From assembly GCA_030527425.1 (NCBI GenBank), contig JAUNAV010000005.1, forward strand, positions 1-64,000: a DNA stretch of 64,000 nucleotides. Direction: 5' to 3'. This stretch comes from Tissierellia bacterium (lineage in GTDB: Bacteria; Bacillota; Clostridia; Tissierellales; Peptoniphilaceae). Below are positions 23,770 through 33,549 of this stretch, piece after piece (the first letter of the stretch is position 1; each line of letters begins with the position of its first letter). Both the position numbers and the translations under genes were made by a program. The notes below the pieces were generated by a model. That model searched no databases and had not been told where the DNA came from. It saw nothing but the letters and a program-made list of their open reading frames with translations.

Positions 23770-25959
23770 ATGGATCTTTCTAATTTAAATGATAGACAAA
23801 AAGAGGCTGTTTTAGAAGATATTGGACCAATTTTGGTACTTGCAGGAGCAGGAAGTGGAAAAACAAGAGTACTCACTACTAAAATAGCCCATTTAATCAA
23901 AGATAAGAATATATATGAAGGAAATCTGGTAGCTATTACCTTTACAAATAAAGCTGCAAATGAAATGAAGATGAGAGTTTCTAATCTATTAGATAAGGAT
24001 GTATCAGATCTTTGGATTGGAACATTTCATTCTATTTGTGTAAGGATACTTAGAAGAAGTATTGATAAATTAGGTTATGACAGATCTTTTAGTATTTATG
24101 ATACAAGTGATCAGAGATCTTTAGTAAAAGAGATCATTAATGACTTAGGATATAAAAATGATATAAATCCTAAAGAAGCATTAAATATAATATCTTCATG
24201 TAAAAATGCTCAGATTGATCCAGAAAGTTTTTTAAAGATTAATACTTTTTATACAAAACAAGAAGAATATTATAAGATATATAAGAAATATGAAGAGAAG
24301 AAGTTTGAATACAATGCTTTAGATTTTGATGATTTAATAGAAAAAACACTTGAATTATTTGCTTATAGTAAGGAAGTTAGAGAATATTATCAGAAAAAAT
24401 TTGAGTATGTATTTGTAGATGAATACCAAGATACTAATAAAAGCCAATATGAATTAGTAAAATTTTTCTCAGGATTTCATAAGAATATATGCGTAGTAGG
24501 GGATGCCGACCAGTCAATCTACAGTTTTAGAGGTGCGGATATAAATAATATTTTAGATTTTGAAAAAGATTTTAAAGATGCTAAAATAATAAAGCTTGAA
24601 CAAAACTACAGATCTACTCAGAATATCCTTGATGTAGCCAATAGGTTAATAAAAAATAATGAAGAGAGAAAAGAAAAAAATCTTTGGACAAAAAATCTAG
24701 AAGGTGAAAAAGTAATATATAATGAATCCAACAATGAAAATGAGGAAGCTAATTTTGTAGCAGAGGAAATTAAAACTTTAAGACGAGAAGGCTATAAATT
24801 TAATGATATTGCTATATTATATAGGACAAATGCCCAGTCAAGAAGCTTTGAAGAGATCTTTATGAAAAATGGCTTTAATTATAGACTTGTTGGTGGCTTA
24901 AAATTCTATGATAGAAAAGAAATAAAAGATATAATAAGCTATTTGAAAGTTTTAGTAAATGAAAAAGACAATATAGCATTTAAAAGAATTATCAATGAAC
25001 CAAAAAGAGGTATTGGAAATAAAACAATAGATAAATTAGAAGAGCTTTCTAATTCAATGAATTTATCTATGATGGAAGTTGCATCGGATAGGCAATTAAG
25101 ATCTGGCTTAAGTTCGAGGATTAACAATGCTTTAGATGAATTTTATGATCAATTTAAAAATCTTATAGAAAATAAAAAAGAGTATGAAATTGTTGAATTT
25201 ATTAAAGAAGTTTTAGATAAGTCAGGATATATAGATAGTCTTTCTGAAAGTTATCTTGTAGAAAATAGGGCTAGGTTGGAAAATATAGATCAATTTATTT
25301 CAGCTGCAGCAGAATACCAACAACAAAATCCTTCCGATAATATAATTGATTATTTAGAGTCATTGTCTTTGTTATCCGATGTAGATAAGACGGAAGATGA
25401 TAATAACTCTATTAGTTTAATGACCATTCATGCTGCTAAGGGACTTGAATTTCCAATATGTTTTGTTGTAGGTATGGATGATTATCTATTTCCTTCAAAA
25501 AGAAGTCTTGATGAAGGTAATATTGAAGAAGAAAGACGACTATTTTACGTAGCAATGACCCGCGCTGAAGAAAAATTATATTTAACAAGCGCAAAAAATA
25601 GAAGAAGCTATGGAAAGCCAATTTATTACAGACGATCTAGATTTATTGAAGAGATTATAGATGATTTGAAATTTATCGAACAAAAAACACCAGCTTATAC
25701 TAAAAGACAATCAAAAGAGATAATTGAAAATTATATGACAGATAGCATTAGACGCATCCATCTTAATAAAGAAAATAAAATTAAAAGAGCTAAGAATGAG
25801 GAGTTTAAAGTTGGAGATAAAATTCATCATAAAAAATGGGGTGAAGGTCTAATAGTTCAAATAAAAGAACAAGATGAAGGTAATGATTTAACCGTAAGTT
25901 TTAATGGAAAGGGATTAAAACATTTAAATCAAAATTATGCACCGATCAAGAAGGTATAG
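23770..25959 (+). CDS. pcrA: UvrD/Rep-type DNA helicase PcrA
   Basis: A 729-residue superfamily 1A helicase acting in repair and plasmid/replication fork processing. Q-motif NLNDRQKEAV (6-15), Walker A AGAGSGKT (25-32), motif II VDEYQDT (about 216-222), motif III GDADQSIYSFRGAD, motif IV QNYRST, motif V TIHAAKGLEF and motif VI FYVAMTRAEEKLY are all present. The C-terminal 60 residues (FKVGDKIHHKKWGEGLIVQ) form the Tudor-like RNA-polymerase-binding domain of PcrA. ligA follows one base after its stop, the classic pcrA-ligA pairing in Firmicutes. Confidence 0.96.
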   Translation: MDLSNLNDRQKEAVLEDIGPILVLAGAGSGKTRVLTTKIAHLIKDKNIYEGNLVAITFTNKAANEMKMRVSNLLDKDVSDLWIGTFHSICVRILRRSIDKLGYDRSFSIYDTSDQRSLVKEIINDLGYKNDINPKEALNIISSCKNAQIDPESFLKINTFYTKQEEYYKIYKKYEEKKFEYNALDFDDLIEKTLELFAYSKEVREYYQKKFEYVFVDEYQDTNKSQYELVKFFSGFHKNICVVGDADQSIYSFRGADINNILDFEKDFKDAKIIKLEQNYRSTQNILDVANRLIKNNEERKEKNLWTKNLEGEKVIYNESNNENEEANFVAEEIKTLRREGYKFNDIAILYRTNAQSRSFEEIFMKNGFNYRLVGGLKFYDRKEIKDIISYLKVLVNEKDNIAFKRIINEPKRGIGNKTIDKLEELSNSMNLSMMEVASDRQLRSGLSSRINNALDEFYDQFKNLIENKKEYEIVEFIKEVLDKSGYIDSLSESYLVENRARLENIDQFISAAAEYQQQNPSDNIIDYLESLSLLSDVDKTEDDNNSISLMTIHAAKGLEFPICFVVGMDDYLFPSKRSLDEGNIEEERRLFYVAMTRAEEKLYLTSAKNRRSYGKPIYYRRSRFIEEIIDDLKFIEQKTPAYTKRQSKEIIENYMTDSIRRIHLNKENKIKRAKNEEFKVGDKIHHKKWGEGLIVQIKEQDEGNDLTVSFNGKGLKHLNQNYAPIKKV

Positions 25960-25960
25960 T

Positions 25961-27955
25961 ATGGATAAAAAACAAGAAATTGATAATCTAATTAAAAAAA
26001 TAGAAAAATTAAATTACAATTATTACACGCTTGATGAACCACTAGTTTCAGATGGAGAATATGATAAAATATATCAAAAGTTAAGAGATCTAGAGAATGA
26101 AACAGGCTATATTAATCCTATGAGTCCTACTCAAAGAGTTGGAGGACAAATATTAGATAAGTTTGAGAAACACTATCATATATCTCGTTTATACAGCCTT
26201 GATAAATCACAAAGTTATGATGATATAAAATCATGGATAGATAGATGTGAAAGATTAAGAGTTTCCTATAATAAAATACATGATGATAAATTGCCTGAAC
26301 TTGAATTTTTAATGGAGTATAAATTTGATGGGCTAACTATCAATTTGCATTATAATAATGGAAAGTTAATATCTGCTGCAAGTAGAGGTAATGGTATAGT
26401 AGGAGAAGATATTACAGCACAAGTACTTACAATAAATTCTATTTCTACTAATATAAAAGAAAAAAGTGAAATGGAAATTCAAGGAGAAGGACTGATGCCT
26501 CTATCTTCATTAAAGGCATACAATGAAAAATATGATACGCCTTTAAAAAATGCAAGAAATGCAGCAAGTGGAGCGCTTAGAAATTTAAATACAGCAGAGA
26601 CTAAAAAGAGAAATTTAACTGCTTTTTTTTATAGTATGCCTACAAATAATCTTGATTTTAAGACAGAAGAAGAAATGCTTGAATTTTTAAAAGATCAAAA
26701 TATCAATGTATATCCATACAAAAAGCTGGTAAAAAACTTTGATGATATCATAGAAGAATTAAAAAGAATTGAAGAAGAAAGAAGAAATATCGACATTCTA
26801 ACTGATGGAGTGGTAATAAAGATAAATGATATAAAGACTCAAAAAGCTTTAGGATATACAAATAAATTTCCACGCTGGGCAATTGCTTTTAAATATGATC
26901 CGGATGAATACACCACAATATTAAAAGATGTAAAATGGAATGTAGGTAGAAGTGGGAAAGTAACACCATCAGCTATATTAGAACCAGTGGACTTCAATGG
27001 AGTTACAGTTAAAAGAGCTACCTTGAATAATTATGATGATATTAAAAGAAAAAAAGTAAAAATAGGAAGTAAAGTTTTTATTAGACGCAGTAATGATGTT
27101 ATTCCTGAAATTTTAGGCGTAGTTGATGAAAATCAAGAAGGTACAAAAAAGATTGAAAAACCAAAAAAATGTCCATATTGTGGTAGTGATTTAATAGAGA
27201 CTAATGTGCATATATATTGCCCAAATTCAATATCATGTACTCCTCAATTAGTAGCTAGAATTGAACATTTTGCATCTAGAAATGCAATGGATATTGAAGG
27301 TTTTTCTGAAAAGACAATTATTAAGCTCATGAGTGAGTTAAATGTAAAAGAAATCTATGATATTTATGATTTGAAATTTGAAGATCTGATAGAACTTGAA
27401 GGATTTAAAGATAAAAAATCGAATAATTTAATCCAGTCAATTGAAAAAAGTAAGAAAGTAGATTTAAATAGCTTTATATATGCAATTGGAATACCTAATG
27501 TAGGTCAAAAGACCGCAAATGATTTAGCAATTAAATTTAAAAGTTTTGAGAATTTAAGAAATGCTAAAAAAGAACAATTAGTTGAAATAGAAGATATTGG
27601 TGATATTGTTGCTCAAAATATAGTTGACTTTTTTAATGACGAAAACATAAAGGACTCGATCGATAAACTTCTATCAAAAGGGATAAAAATTAAAGAAAAT
27701 AATGTTGAAATTCAGTCAGATTTAGAAGGGCAAAAATATGTAATAACCGGTATAATAGATAATTATAAAAGAGATGATATTAAAAATATGCTCATAAAAA
27801 AAGGGGCGAAAGTTGCTACTTCAGTAAGTAAAAATACAGATTATTTACTTTCAGGAGAAAAACCAGGTTCAAAAAGGGATAAAGCAGCTCAATTGGGCAT
27901 TAAAATTTTAGAAAATGAAGAATTATATGAATTTATTAAAAAGTTACAGGAGTAA
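25961..27955 (+). CDS. ligA: NAD-dependent DNA ligase
   Basis: A 664-residue ligase that seals nicks during replication and repair using NAD+. The adenylation lysine is Lys121 in KFDG. The domain order is standard: Ia/adenylation (1-about 315), OB fold, a four-cysteine zinc finger (Cys404, Cys407, Cys420, Cys426), helix-hairpin-helix repeats, and a C-terminal BRCT domain (about 590-664, including LEGQKYVITGI). The frame is open from ATG 25937 inside pcrA, but ATG 25961 follows AAGAAGG and yields the expected N-terminus. It is followed directly by gatC. Confidence 0.96.
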   Translation: MDKKQEIDNLIKKIEKLNYNYYTLDEPLVSDGEYDKIYQKLRDLENETGYINPMSPTQRVGGQILDKFEKHYHISRLYSLDKSQSYDDIKSWIDRCERLRVSYNKIHDDKLPELEFLMEYKFDGLTINLHYNNGKLISAASRGNGIVGEDITAQVLTINSISTNIKEKSEMEIQGEGLMPLSSLKAYNEKYDTPLKNARNAASGALRNLNTAETKKRNLTAFFYSMPTNNLDFKTEEEMLEFLKDQNINVYPYKKLVKNFDDIIEELKRIEEERRNIDILTDGVVIKINDIKTQKALGYTNKFPRWAIAFKYDPDEYTTILKDVKWNVGRSGKVTPSAILEPVDFNGVTVKRATLNNYDDIKRKKVKIGSKVFIRRSNDVIPEILGVVDENQEGTKKIEKPKKCPYCGSDLIETNVHIYCPNSISCTPQLVARIEHFASRNAMDIEGFSEKTIIKLMSELNVKEIYDIYDLKFEDLIELEGFKDKKSNNLIQSIEKSKKVDLNSFIYAIGIPNVGQKTANDLAIKFKSFENLRNAKKEQLVEIEDIGDIVAQNIVDFFNDENIKDSIDKLLSKGIKIKENNVEIQSDLEGQKYVITGIIDNYKRDDIKNMLIKKGAKVATSVSKNTDYLLSGEKPGSKRDKAAQLGIKILENEELYEFIKKLQE

Positions 27956-27957
27956 AA

Positions 27958-28236
27958 ATGGATATTAAAGATGTGGTAAGAATTTATAAATTAGCTAAAT
28001 TAGAACTTAAAGAAGATGAAGTATCTATGATTGCTGATAAATTTAATCAAACTTTAGACTTTATTAAGCCAATATTCGAAGTTGATACAAAAGATGTTGA
28101 GTTAGAAGAGTTGGCTGTTAGCCATTTGGCTAGTTTAAGAGAAGATAAAGTTTTAAAATCTATTGATCGTAGTGAAGCATTAAAAAATGCAAAAGACACA
28201 GAATATGGATATTTTAGATTGAATTGGGAATTATAG
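27958..28236 (+). CDS. gatC: Glutamyl/aspartyl-tRNA amidotransferase subunit C
   Basis: A 92-residue GatC, which wraps between GatA and GatB and stabilises the amidotransferase. YKLAKLELKEDEVSMIADKF (about 10-29) and LREDKV are typical. AGGAG precedes the ATG two bases after the ligA stop. Sequence similarity in this short family is low, but the position directly before gatA and gatB makes the call safe. The complex converts misacylated Glu-tRNA-Gln and/or Asp-tRNA-Asn to the correct forms. Confidence 0.92.
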   Translation: MDIKDVVRIYKLAKLELKEDEVSMIADKFNQTLDFIKPIFEVDTKDVELEELAVSHLASLREDKVLKSIDRSEALKNAKDTEYGYFRLNWEL

Positions 28237-28243
28237 GTGGATT

Positions 28244-29641
28244 ATGGATATTAAGAGTTTAATGGAAAAATTTAAAAATAGAGAGATTTCAGTAGAAGAA
28301 AATACAAAAAATGTATTAGAGAAAATAAAGAAAAATGAATTTAATCATTATATAACTATCTCAGAAGATGCTATAGAAAGAGCAAAAGAATTAGATAAAA
28401 AATTAGAAGATAATCAACAACTCGGTAAACTTTTTGGAATTTGTGTTACTTTAAAAGATAATATATCAACTAAAGGATTAAAAACTACATGTGGCTCAAA
28501 AATGCTAGAAAATTTTGAACCTGTATACAATGCAACAGTTGTAGAAAATCTTTTAAAAGAAGATGCTATTATTGTGGCAAAGACAAATATGGATGAATTT
28601 GCAATGGGATCATCTTCTGAAACAAGTTATTTTGGAGCTGTAAATAATCCTTTAGACACAAAAAGAATACCAGGAGGATCATCATCAGGATCAGCAGTTT
28701 CAGTAGCGGCAAATGATGTATTAATATCTTTGGGTACAGACACTGGTGGTTCTGTAAGACAACCTGCTTCATATTGTAATATTGTAGGCTATTATCCTAC
28801 ATATTCTTTAATTAGTAGATATGGTGTAGTTTCTATGGCAAATACCTTAGATCAAGTAGCATTATTTGCTAATAATGTCGAAGATATAATAAAAACTTCA
28901 CAAGTAGTCTCTTCTTGCGATCCAAAAGATATGACATCTATAAAAAATGAGTATGAATTTAGTATTGAAAATTATGATTTCAATGATAAAAAAATTGCGG
29001 TTATAAAGAATCTAGATATCTATGATGTAGAAGATGTAGTAAAAGAAGATTATTACAGAGCAATAGAAGAATTAAAAAATTTTGGTTGTATCATAGAAGA
29101 AATAGAATTTAAATATGTAAAATACGCTAATGCCATCTACAATGTAGTTATGAGCAGTGAAGCTAGTAGTAATCTTTCACGTTTTGATGGAATTAGATAC
29201 GGATATCAAGCGGAAAATTATGATAGCATTGAAGATTTGTTTATAAAAACTAGAAGTGAAGGCTTTGGTGAAGAAGTTCAAAGAAGAATAGCACTAGGTA
29301 CTATGTATCTATCTGCATCTGATGGACAAAAAGTTTATAAACAAGGTTTAAAATTAAGAAAACTTTTAAAAGATGAGCTAAGAAATCTATTCAATGATTT
29401 CGATCTAATACTCACTCCGACAACAACTGATCTGCCTTATGAAATAGGAAGCAGAAATGATGATGCTTTAAGTGTTTATGATTCGGGAATATTTAATGTA
29501 ATAGTAAATTTGGCAACTCTTTGCGCTATTTCAGTACCTGTTAGAAGGGGACTTTCTGGGTCAGTTCAATTTATAGCCAATGCATTTGATGATAATAATC
29601 TATTAAATGCTGCTAGAAGTTTTGAAAGGAGTATTAGATGA
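28244..29641 (+). CDS. gatA: Glutamyl/aspartyl-tRNA amidotransferase subunit A
   Basis: A 465-residue amidase-signature enzyme that releases ammonia from glutamine for the GatB active site. The catalytic triad is visible with the standard spacing: Lys71 in LKDNIS, cis-Ser146 in GGSSSGSA, and nucleophile Ser170 in TDTGGSVRQPAS. The following segment reads GYYPTYSLISRYG where most GatA have GLKPTYGRVSRYG, a small local divergence. A ribosome binding site GGTGG lies before the ATG, 7 bases after gatC. Its last 4 bases overlap gatB (ATGA). Confidence 0.95.
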   Translation: MDIKSLMEKFKNREISVEENTKNVLEKIKKNEFNHYITISEDAIERAKELDKKLEDNQQLGKLFGICVTLKDNISTKGLKTTCGSKMLENFEPVYNATVVENLLKEDAIIVAKTNMDEFAMGSSSETSYFGAVNNPLDTKRIPGGSSSGSAVSVAANDVLISLGTDTGGSVRQPASYCNIVGYYPTYSLISRYGVVSMANTLDQVALFANNVEDIIKTSQVVSSCDPKDMTSIKNEYEFSIENYDFNDKKIAVIKNLDIYDVEDVVKEDYYRAIEELKNFGCIIEEIEFKYVKYANAIYNVVMSSEASSNLSRFDGIRYGYQAENYDSIEDLFIKTRSEGFGEEVQRRIALGTMYLSASDGQKVYKQGLKLRKLLKDELRNLFNDFDLILTPTTTDLPYEIGSRNDDALSVYDSGIFNVIVNLATLCAISVPVRRGLSGSVQFIANAFDDNNLLNAARSFERSIR

Positions 29642-31053
29642 GAACACAAACTATAATAGGTCTTGAAATACATGTTGAATTATCAACAGAAACAAAGATG
29701 TTTTGCTCATGCAAAAATGAATTTGGAGCAGTTCCAAATACAAATGTATGTCCAGTGTGTTTAGGACATCCGGGAGCTTTACCAATAATAAATGAAAAAG
29801 CAGTTGAATATGCATATATGGCTGGATTAGCATTTAATTGCAATTTAAGGCATAATATGAAAATGGATAGAAAAAAATATTTTTATCCAGACCTTGTTAA
29901 GGGTTTTCAAATAACTCAACAAGATGAGCCATATGCTACAGGTGGATATATTCAATTAAAAAGTGGAAAGAAAATAAGATTAAATTCTATTCATATGGAA
30001 GAAGATACAGCAAAGAGTAATCATGATGAAAGTGGAAATACTCTAATGGATTATAATAGAAGTGGTGTACCACTAATTGAAATTGTAAGTGAACCGGACA
30101 TGTCTTCTCCTGAAGAAGCAAGAGAATTTGTTGATACTTTAAGAAAGACTTTGAAATTTCTTGGTGTAAGTGATGTCAAGATGGCAGAGGGCTCTTTAAG
30201 ATGTGATGTAAATATTAATGTCAAAGATGAAAATGGAAATAAAACAAAAATCTCAGAAATTAAAAATCTAAATTCAATTAAATCCATTGAAAAAGCTCTT
30301 GAATTTGAGGAAAAAAGACATATAAAATTACTTGAAAATAATGAAGAAGGCGTCAAAGAGACGAGAAGATGGGATGATATTGACCTAGATACAAAGCCAA
30401 TGAGAATAAAAGAAAGTGGAAGTGATTATAGATTTTCCGTTGAAGGTGATATACCACGAATTTCAGTATCTGAAGAAAAAATTGAGCAATTAAGAAAAAA
30501 TTTACCAGAATTACCATCTGATAAAGAAAAGAGATATATTTCTCAATACAATTTAAGTGAATATGATGCGAAATTACTAAGCAATGATATTGAACTATCA
30601 CAACTTTTTGAAAAAACTAATGAAATAGTTAAAAATCCAAAGGAAACTGCTAATTGGATATTAACAGAATTATCAAGAAGATTAAATGAAAAAGAAATAG
30701 AACCAAGTGAAATGACTTTGAGTGTAGAAAATTTTGCTAAATTAATAAATCTGGCAAAAGACAATAAGGTAAATAATAATGTATGTAAAAAGTTGTTAAG
30801 AGAAATATTTGAAACAGATGAAGATCCTGAAAAATTAGCAAAGGATAGAAATCTCATGCAAATTAATGATGAGAGTTTCTTAGATGATATTGTAGATGAA
30901 GTTTTGAAAGAAAATCAACAATCAATTGAAGATATTAAAAATGGTAAGGATAGAGCCTTTGGTTATTTAGTAGGCCAATGCATGAAAAAAACAAAAGGAA
31001 AAGCCAATCCAAAGCAAATAAATGAATTACTAAAACAAAAAATTGGAAATTAA
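29638..31053 (+). CDS. gatB: Glutamyl/aspartyl-tRNA amidotransferase subunit B
   Basis: A 471-residue GatB, the kinase/transferase subunit that activates the Glu or Asp on misacylated tRNA and amidates it. GLEIHVELSTETKMFC (about 5-20), the zinc-type cysteines in CSCKNEFG and CPVCLGHPG, YPDLVKGFQITQ and HMEEDTAKS are all diagnostic. The C-terminal helical YqeY-like tail (about 325-471) is complete. The start overlaps gatA by 4 bases. A terminator follows immediately, so the pcrA-ligA-gatCAB run ends here. Confidence 0.96.
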   Translation: MRTQTIIGLEIHVELSTETKMFCSCKNEFGAVPNTNVCPVCLGHPGALPIINEKAVEYAYMAGLAFNCNLRHNMKMDRKKYFYPDLVKGFQITQQDEPYATGGYIQLKSGKKIRLNSIHMEEDTAKSNHDESGNTLMDYNRSGVPLIEIVSEPDMSSPEEAREFVDTLRKTLKFLGVSDVKMAEGSLRCDVNINVKDENGNKTKISEIKNLNSIKSIEKALEFEEKRHIKLLENNEEGVKETRRWDDIDLDTKPMRIKESGSDYRFSVEGDIPRISVSEEKIEQLRKNLPELPSDKEKRYISQYNLSEYDAKLLSNDIELSQLFEKTNEIVKNPKETANWILTELSRRLNEKEIEPSEMTLSVENFAKLINLAKDNKVNNNVCKKLLREIFETDEDPEKLAKDRNLMQINDESFLDDIVDEVLKENQQSIEDIKNGKDRAFGYLVGQCMKKTKGKANPKQINELLKQKIGN

Positions 31054-31080
31054 AGAATTGTCAATTGACAATTCTTTTTT
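31053..31080 (+). terminator. Terminator after gatB
   Basis: AAGAATTGTC (31053-31062) and GACAATTCTT (31067-31076) form a perfect 10-bp stem with loop AATT, followed by T. It lies directly in front of the ribosome binding site of mtaD, so downstream expression needs read-through or a weak promoter nearby. Confidence 0.85.
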
Positions 31081-31093
31081 GCAAGGAGTATTT

Positions 31094-32362
31094 ATGAAAT
31101 TATTGATAAAAAATGCAAAGATCATACCAATGACTAAACAAGAAATATTATCTTCAGATATTTACATTGAAGATGGTATCATAAAAGAAATTGAAAAGAA
31201 TATAGATAGAGAAAGCGACCAAGTAATAGATGCATCTAATGCAGTAGTAATGCCTGGCTTAATTAATTGTCATACTCACGTTGCCATGAGCCTTTTTAGA
31301 AATTACGCTGATGATTATGATCTAAATACTTGGCTTACACAAAAAATATGGCCTTTAGAAAGTAAATTAAATGCAGATGATGTATACTATGCTAGTTTAT
31401 TATCAGCAATTGAAATGGTAAAGACGGGAACTACAACTTTTGCAGATATGTATTTTTTAGAAAATGAAACATATAAAGCGATTACAAAATTATCTCTAAG
31501 AGCACAATTGGCCACAGGTCTAACAGATTTTAATGGAGAAGGCTATGAAACATTAGATATAGCTGAAGATTTTTTTGAAAATTATAATGATAAAAATGAA
31601 GTATATGCTGCATTTGGACCACATGCGGTATATACAACCAATGAAGTATACCTTAGAGAAATAAGTAAAAGAGCAAAAGAAAAAAATATTCCTATGCATA
31701 TTCATCTATCTGAAACAAAAAAAGAAAATGAAGATGCTAAACGAGATTTTAACAAAACTCCAACTCAAATAATGAATGATTGTGGCATTTTTGATCAAAA
31801 AACAATTGCTGCACATGGAGTTTATTTGGAAGATGTAGATCTAGATATATTAAGAAATAAGGATGTTTCTATCGTTCATTGCCCTTCGAGTAATTTAAAA
31901 TTGGCATCTGGATTTTTGGATGTTAAAAGATTAATGGATAATAATATCAATGTTTGTCTTGGAACAGATTCTTCAGCATCCAATAATCATCTTTCATTAT
32001 TAAAAGAGATGAATTTAACTGCTTTGGTTTCGAAAAAAGATGATCCAACAAATTTAAAAGCATATGATGTATTAAAAATGGCTACAATTAATGGTGCTAA
32101 AGCATTAGGTATTGATGACAGAATCGGAAGTGTTGAAGTGGGCAAAGAAGCTGATTTGATAATTATTGATATAAATAATGTAAATCATGTGCCTTATAAT
32201 AATTTAATATCATCAATTTGTTATTCGACATATGAAAATGATATAAGAGATGTTATAATAAAAGGTGAGATAGTATATCGAGATAGAAAATTCTTAAAAA
32301 TTAATGAGGATGAAGTAATAAAAGAAGCAAATGAAAGATTCGAAAAATTAAGGAATAGATGA
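31094..32362 (+). CDS. mtaD: Amidohydrolase, likely methylthioadenosine/S-adenosylhomocysteine deaminase
   Basis: A 422-residue amidohydrolase. The metal-binding His pair is His60/His62 in NCHTHVAMSLFRNYADD; further ligands are in HIHLSET, AAHGVYLED and GTDSSASNN. This pattern and length match MtaD, which deaminates SAH and methylthioadenosine to the inosyl forms, a route for clearing SAH. Related deaminases (cytosine, chlorohydrolase-like) are less likely. The frame is open upstream from 31043, but ATG 31094 follows AAGGAG at 31083-31088. Its stop overlaps the start of the AcpS-NnrD fusion. Confidence 0.85.
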   Translation: MKLLIKNAKIIPMTKQEILSSDIYIEDGIIKEIEKNIDRESDQVIDASNAVVMPGLINCHTHVAMSLFRNYADDYDLNTWLTQKIWPLESKLNADDVYYASLLSAIEMVKTGTTTFADMYFLENETYKAITKLSLRAQLATGLTDFNGEGYETLDIAEDFFENYNDKNEVYAAFGPHAVYTTNEVYLREISKRAKEKNIPMHIHLSETKKENEDAKRDFNKTPTQIMNDCGIFDQKTIAAHGVYLEDVDLDILRNKDVSIVHCPSSNLKLASGFLDVKRLMDNNINVCLGTDSSASNNHLSLLKEMNLTALVSKKDDPTNLKAYDVLKMATINGAKALGIDDRIGSVEVGKEADLIIIDINNVNHVPYNNLISSICYSTYENDIRDVIIKGEIVYRDRKFLKINEDEVIKEANERFEKLRNR

Positions 32363-33549
32363 TGCTAGGCATTGATATAGTTGATATTAATAAATTTCAA
32401 AAGAAAATAAGAAATAACTCTCCCTTTCTTAAAATATTTACTAATTATGAGCTAGAATATGCTAGAAGTAAAGATTTTACTAAGACACTTGCTGGAATAT
32501 ATGCAGCAAAAGAGGCATTTATTAAAGCATTTAATGGAAAATTGTCAGATATTAAAACAAAGAAAATTACAATACAACATAAAAACAATAAGCCTTATAT
32601 TTTATATAATAATATTAAGTATGATGTCTCAATTTCTCATGATGGAAATTATGCAATTGCTATATGTAATTTAAAATTTTTAATAGATATAGACAACGAA
32701 ATGATGAGATTAAAACCGCGAAAACAAGATTCCCATAAAGGAGATTATGGCAAAATTTTATTGATTGGTGGATCTTCATCTATGTCAGGTGCTATATTTT
32801 TAACAACACAAGCATCTCTTAGATCTGGAGCGGGATTGGTATATGTAAAATGTCCTAAAAGTATTTCTAGAATACTTCAAATAAAGACAACTGAAGCGAT
32901 AATACAGGCTGTAGATTGTGACAATTTTTCATCTGATCAAAAAGTAATTGAACAGATCACAAAGTCTATTGATGAAGTAGATATTATAGCTATTGGTCCA
33001 GGAATGGGTAAGGCTCATAACATCAATCTTTTACTTAAAGAGATATTCTTAAAGGCCAAGGATAAAGCTATTGTACTTGATGCTGATGCATTAAATAGCA
33101 TATCTAGAAATATTGATATACTTAAGCTACATAGAAATTTAATTTTAACACCCCATCCTAAAGAATTTGAAAGGCTATCTGGATTAAATATATCTTATAT
33201 ACAAAAAAATAGGGAGAAAGTGGCAAAGGAATTTGCAAAGAAATATCATGTAACTTTAGTGCTTAAAGGCCATAATAGCGTTGTTACTGATGGGAAAAAA
33301 CTTTATGTTAATAAGTCTGGTACTGCTGCAATGGCCACTGCGGGTAGTGGCGATGTTTTAGTCGGTATTATATCTTCTTTTCTTAAAAGATATGATACAT
33401 TTGAAGCAGTGAAATTAGCAGTTTATGCACATGGTAAAGCAGGCGAGTTGGCAGAGTTAAAATTAGATGAAGATTCAGTAATTGCAAGTGATATTATAGA
33501 TAATTTAGCTTATGTTTTAAAAGCCATGAAAGGAGCATATGATGAGTGA
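32362..33549 (+). CDS. Fused holo-ACP synthase and NAD(P)H-hydrate dehydratase
   Basis: A 395-residue two-domain protein. Residues 1-105 are AcpS: LGIDIVDI with the metal Asp5, and YAAKEAFIKAF with Glu51, which transfer the phosphopantetheine arm from CoA to acyl carrier protein. Residues about 115-395 are an ADP-dependent NAD(P)HX dehydratase (YjeF C-terminal/CARKD type) with HKGDYGKILLIGGSSSMSGA (125-144), LTPHPKEF and TAGSGDVLVGI (Asp331), which repairs hydrated NADH. No YjeF N-terminal epimerase is attached, unlike the usual bifunctional Nnr. Neighbours follow the Firmicutes order acpS-nnrD-alr-mazF, so a gene fusion of two neighbours is the simple explanation. Start may be ATG 32359 or 32362. 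Confidence 0.88.
   Translation: MLGIDIVDINKFQKKIRNNSPFLKIFTNYELEYARSKDFTKTLAGIYAAKEAFIKAFNGKLSDIKTKKITIQHKNNKPYILYNNIKYDVSISHDGNYAIAICNLKFLIDIDNEMMRLKPRKQDSHKGDYGKILLIGGSSSMSGAIFLTTQASLRSGAGLVYVKCPKSISRILQIKTTEAIIQAVDCDNFSSDQKVIEQITKSIDEVDIIAIGPGMGKAHNINLLLKEIFLKAKDKAIVLDADALNSISRNIDILKLHRNLILTPHPKEFERLSGLNISYIQKNREKVAKEFAKKYHVTLVLKGHNSVVTDGKKLYVNKSGTAAMATAGSGDVLVGIISSFLKRYDTFEAVKLAVYAHGKAGELAELKLDEDSVIASDIIDNLAYVLKAMKGAYDE

Noticed and set aside
26000..31000. Possible mobile element or genomic island in the window
   Set aside because: No transposase, integrase, inverted terminal repeats or direct repeats were seen, here or elsewhere in the window, and gene order matches standard Firmicutes arrangements.
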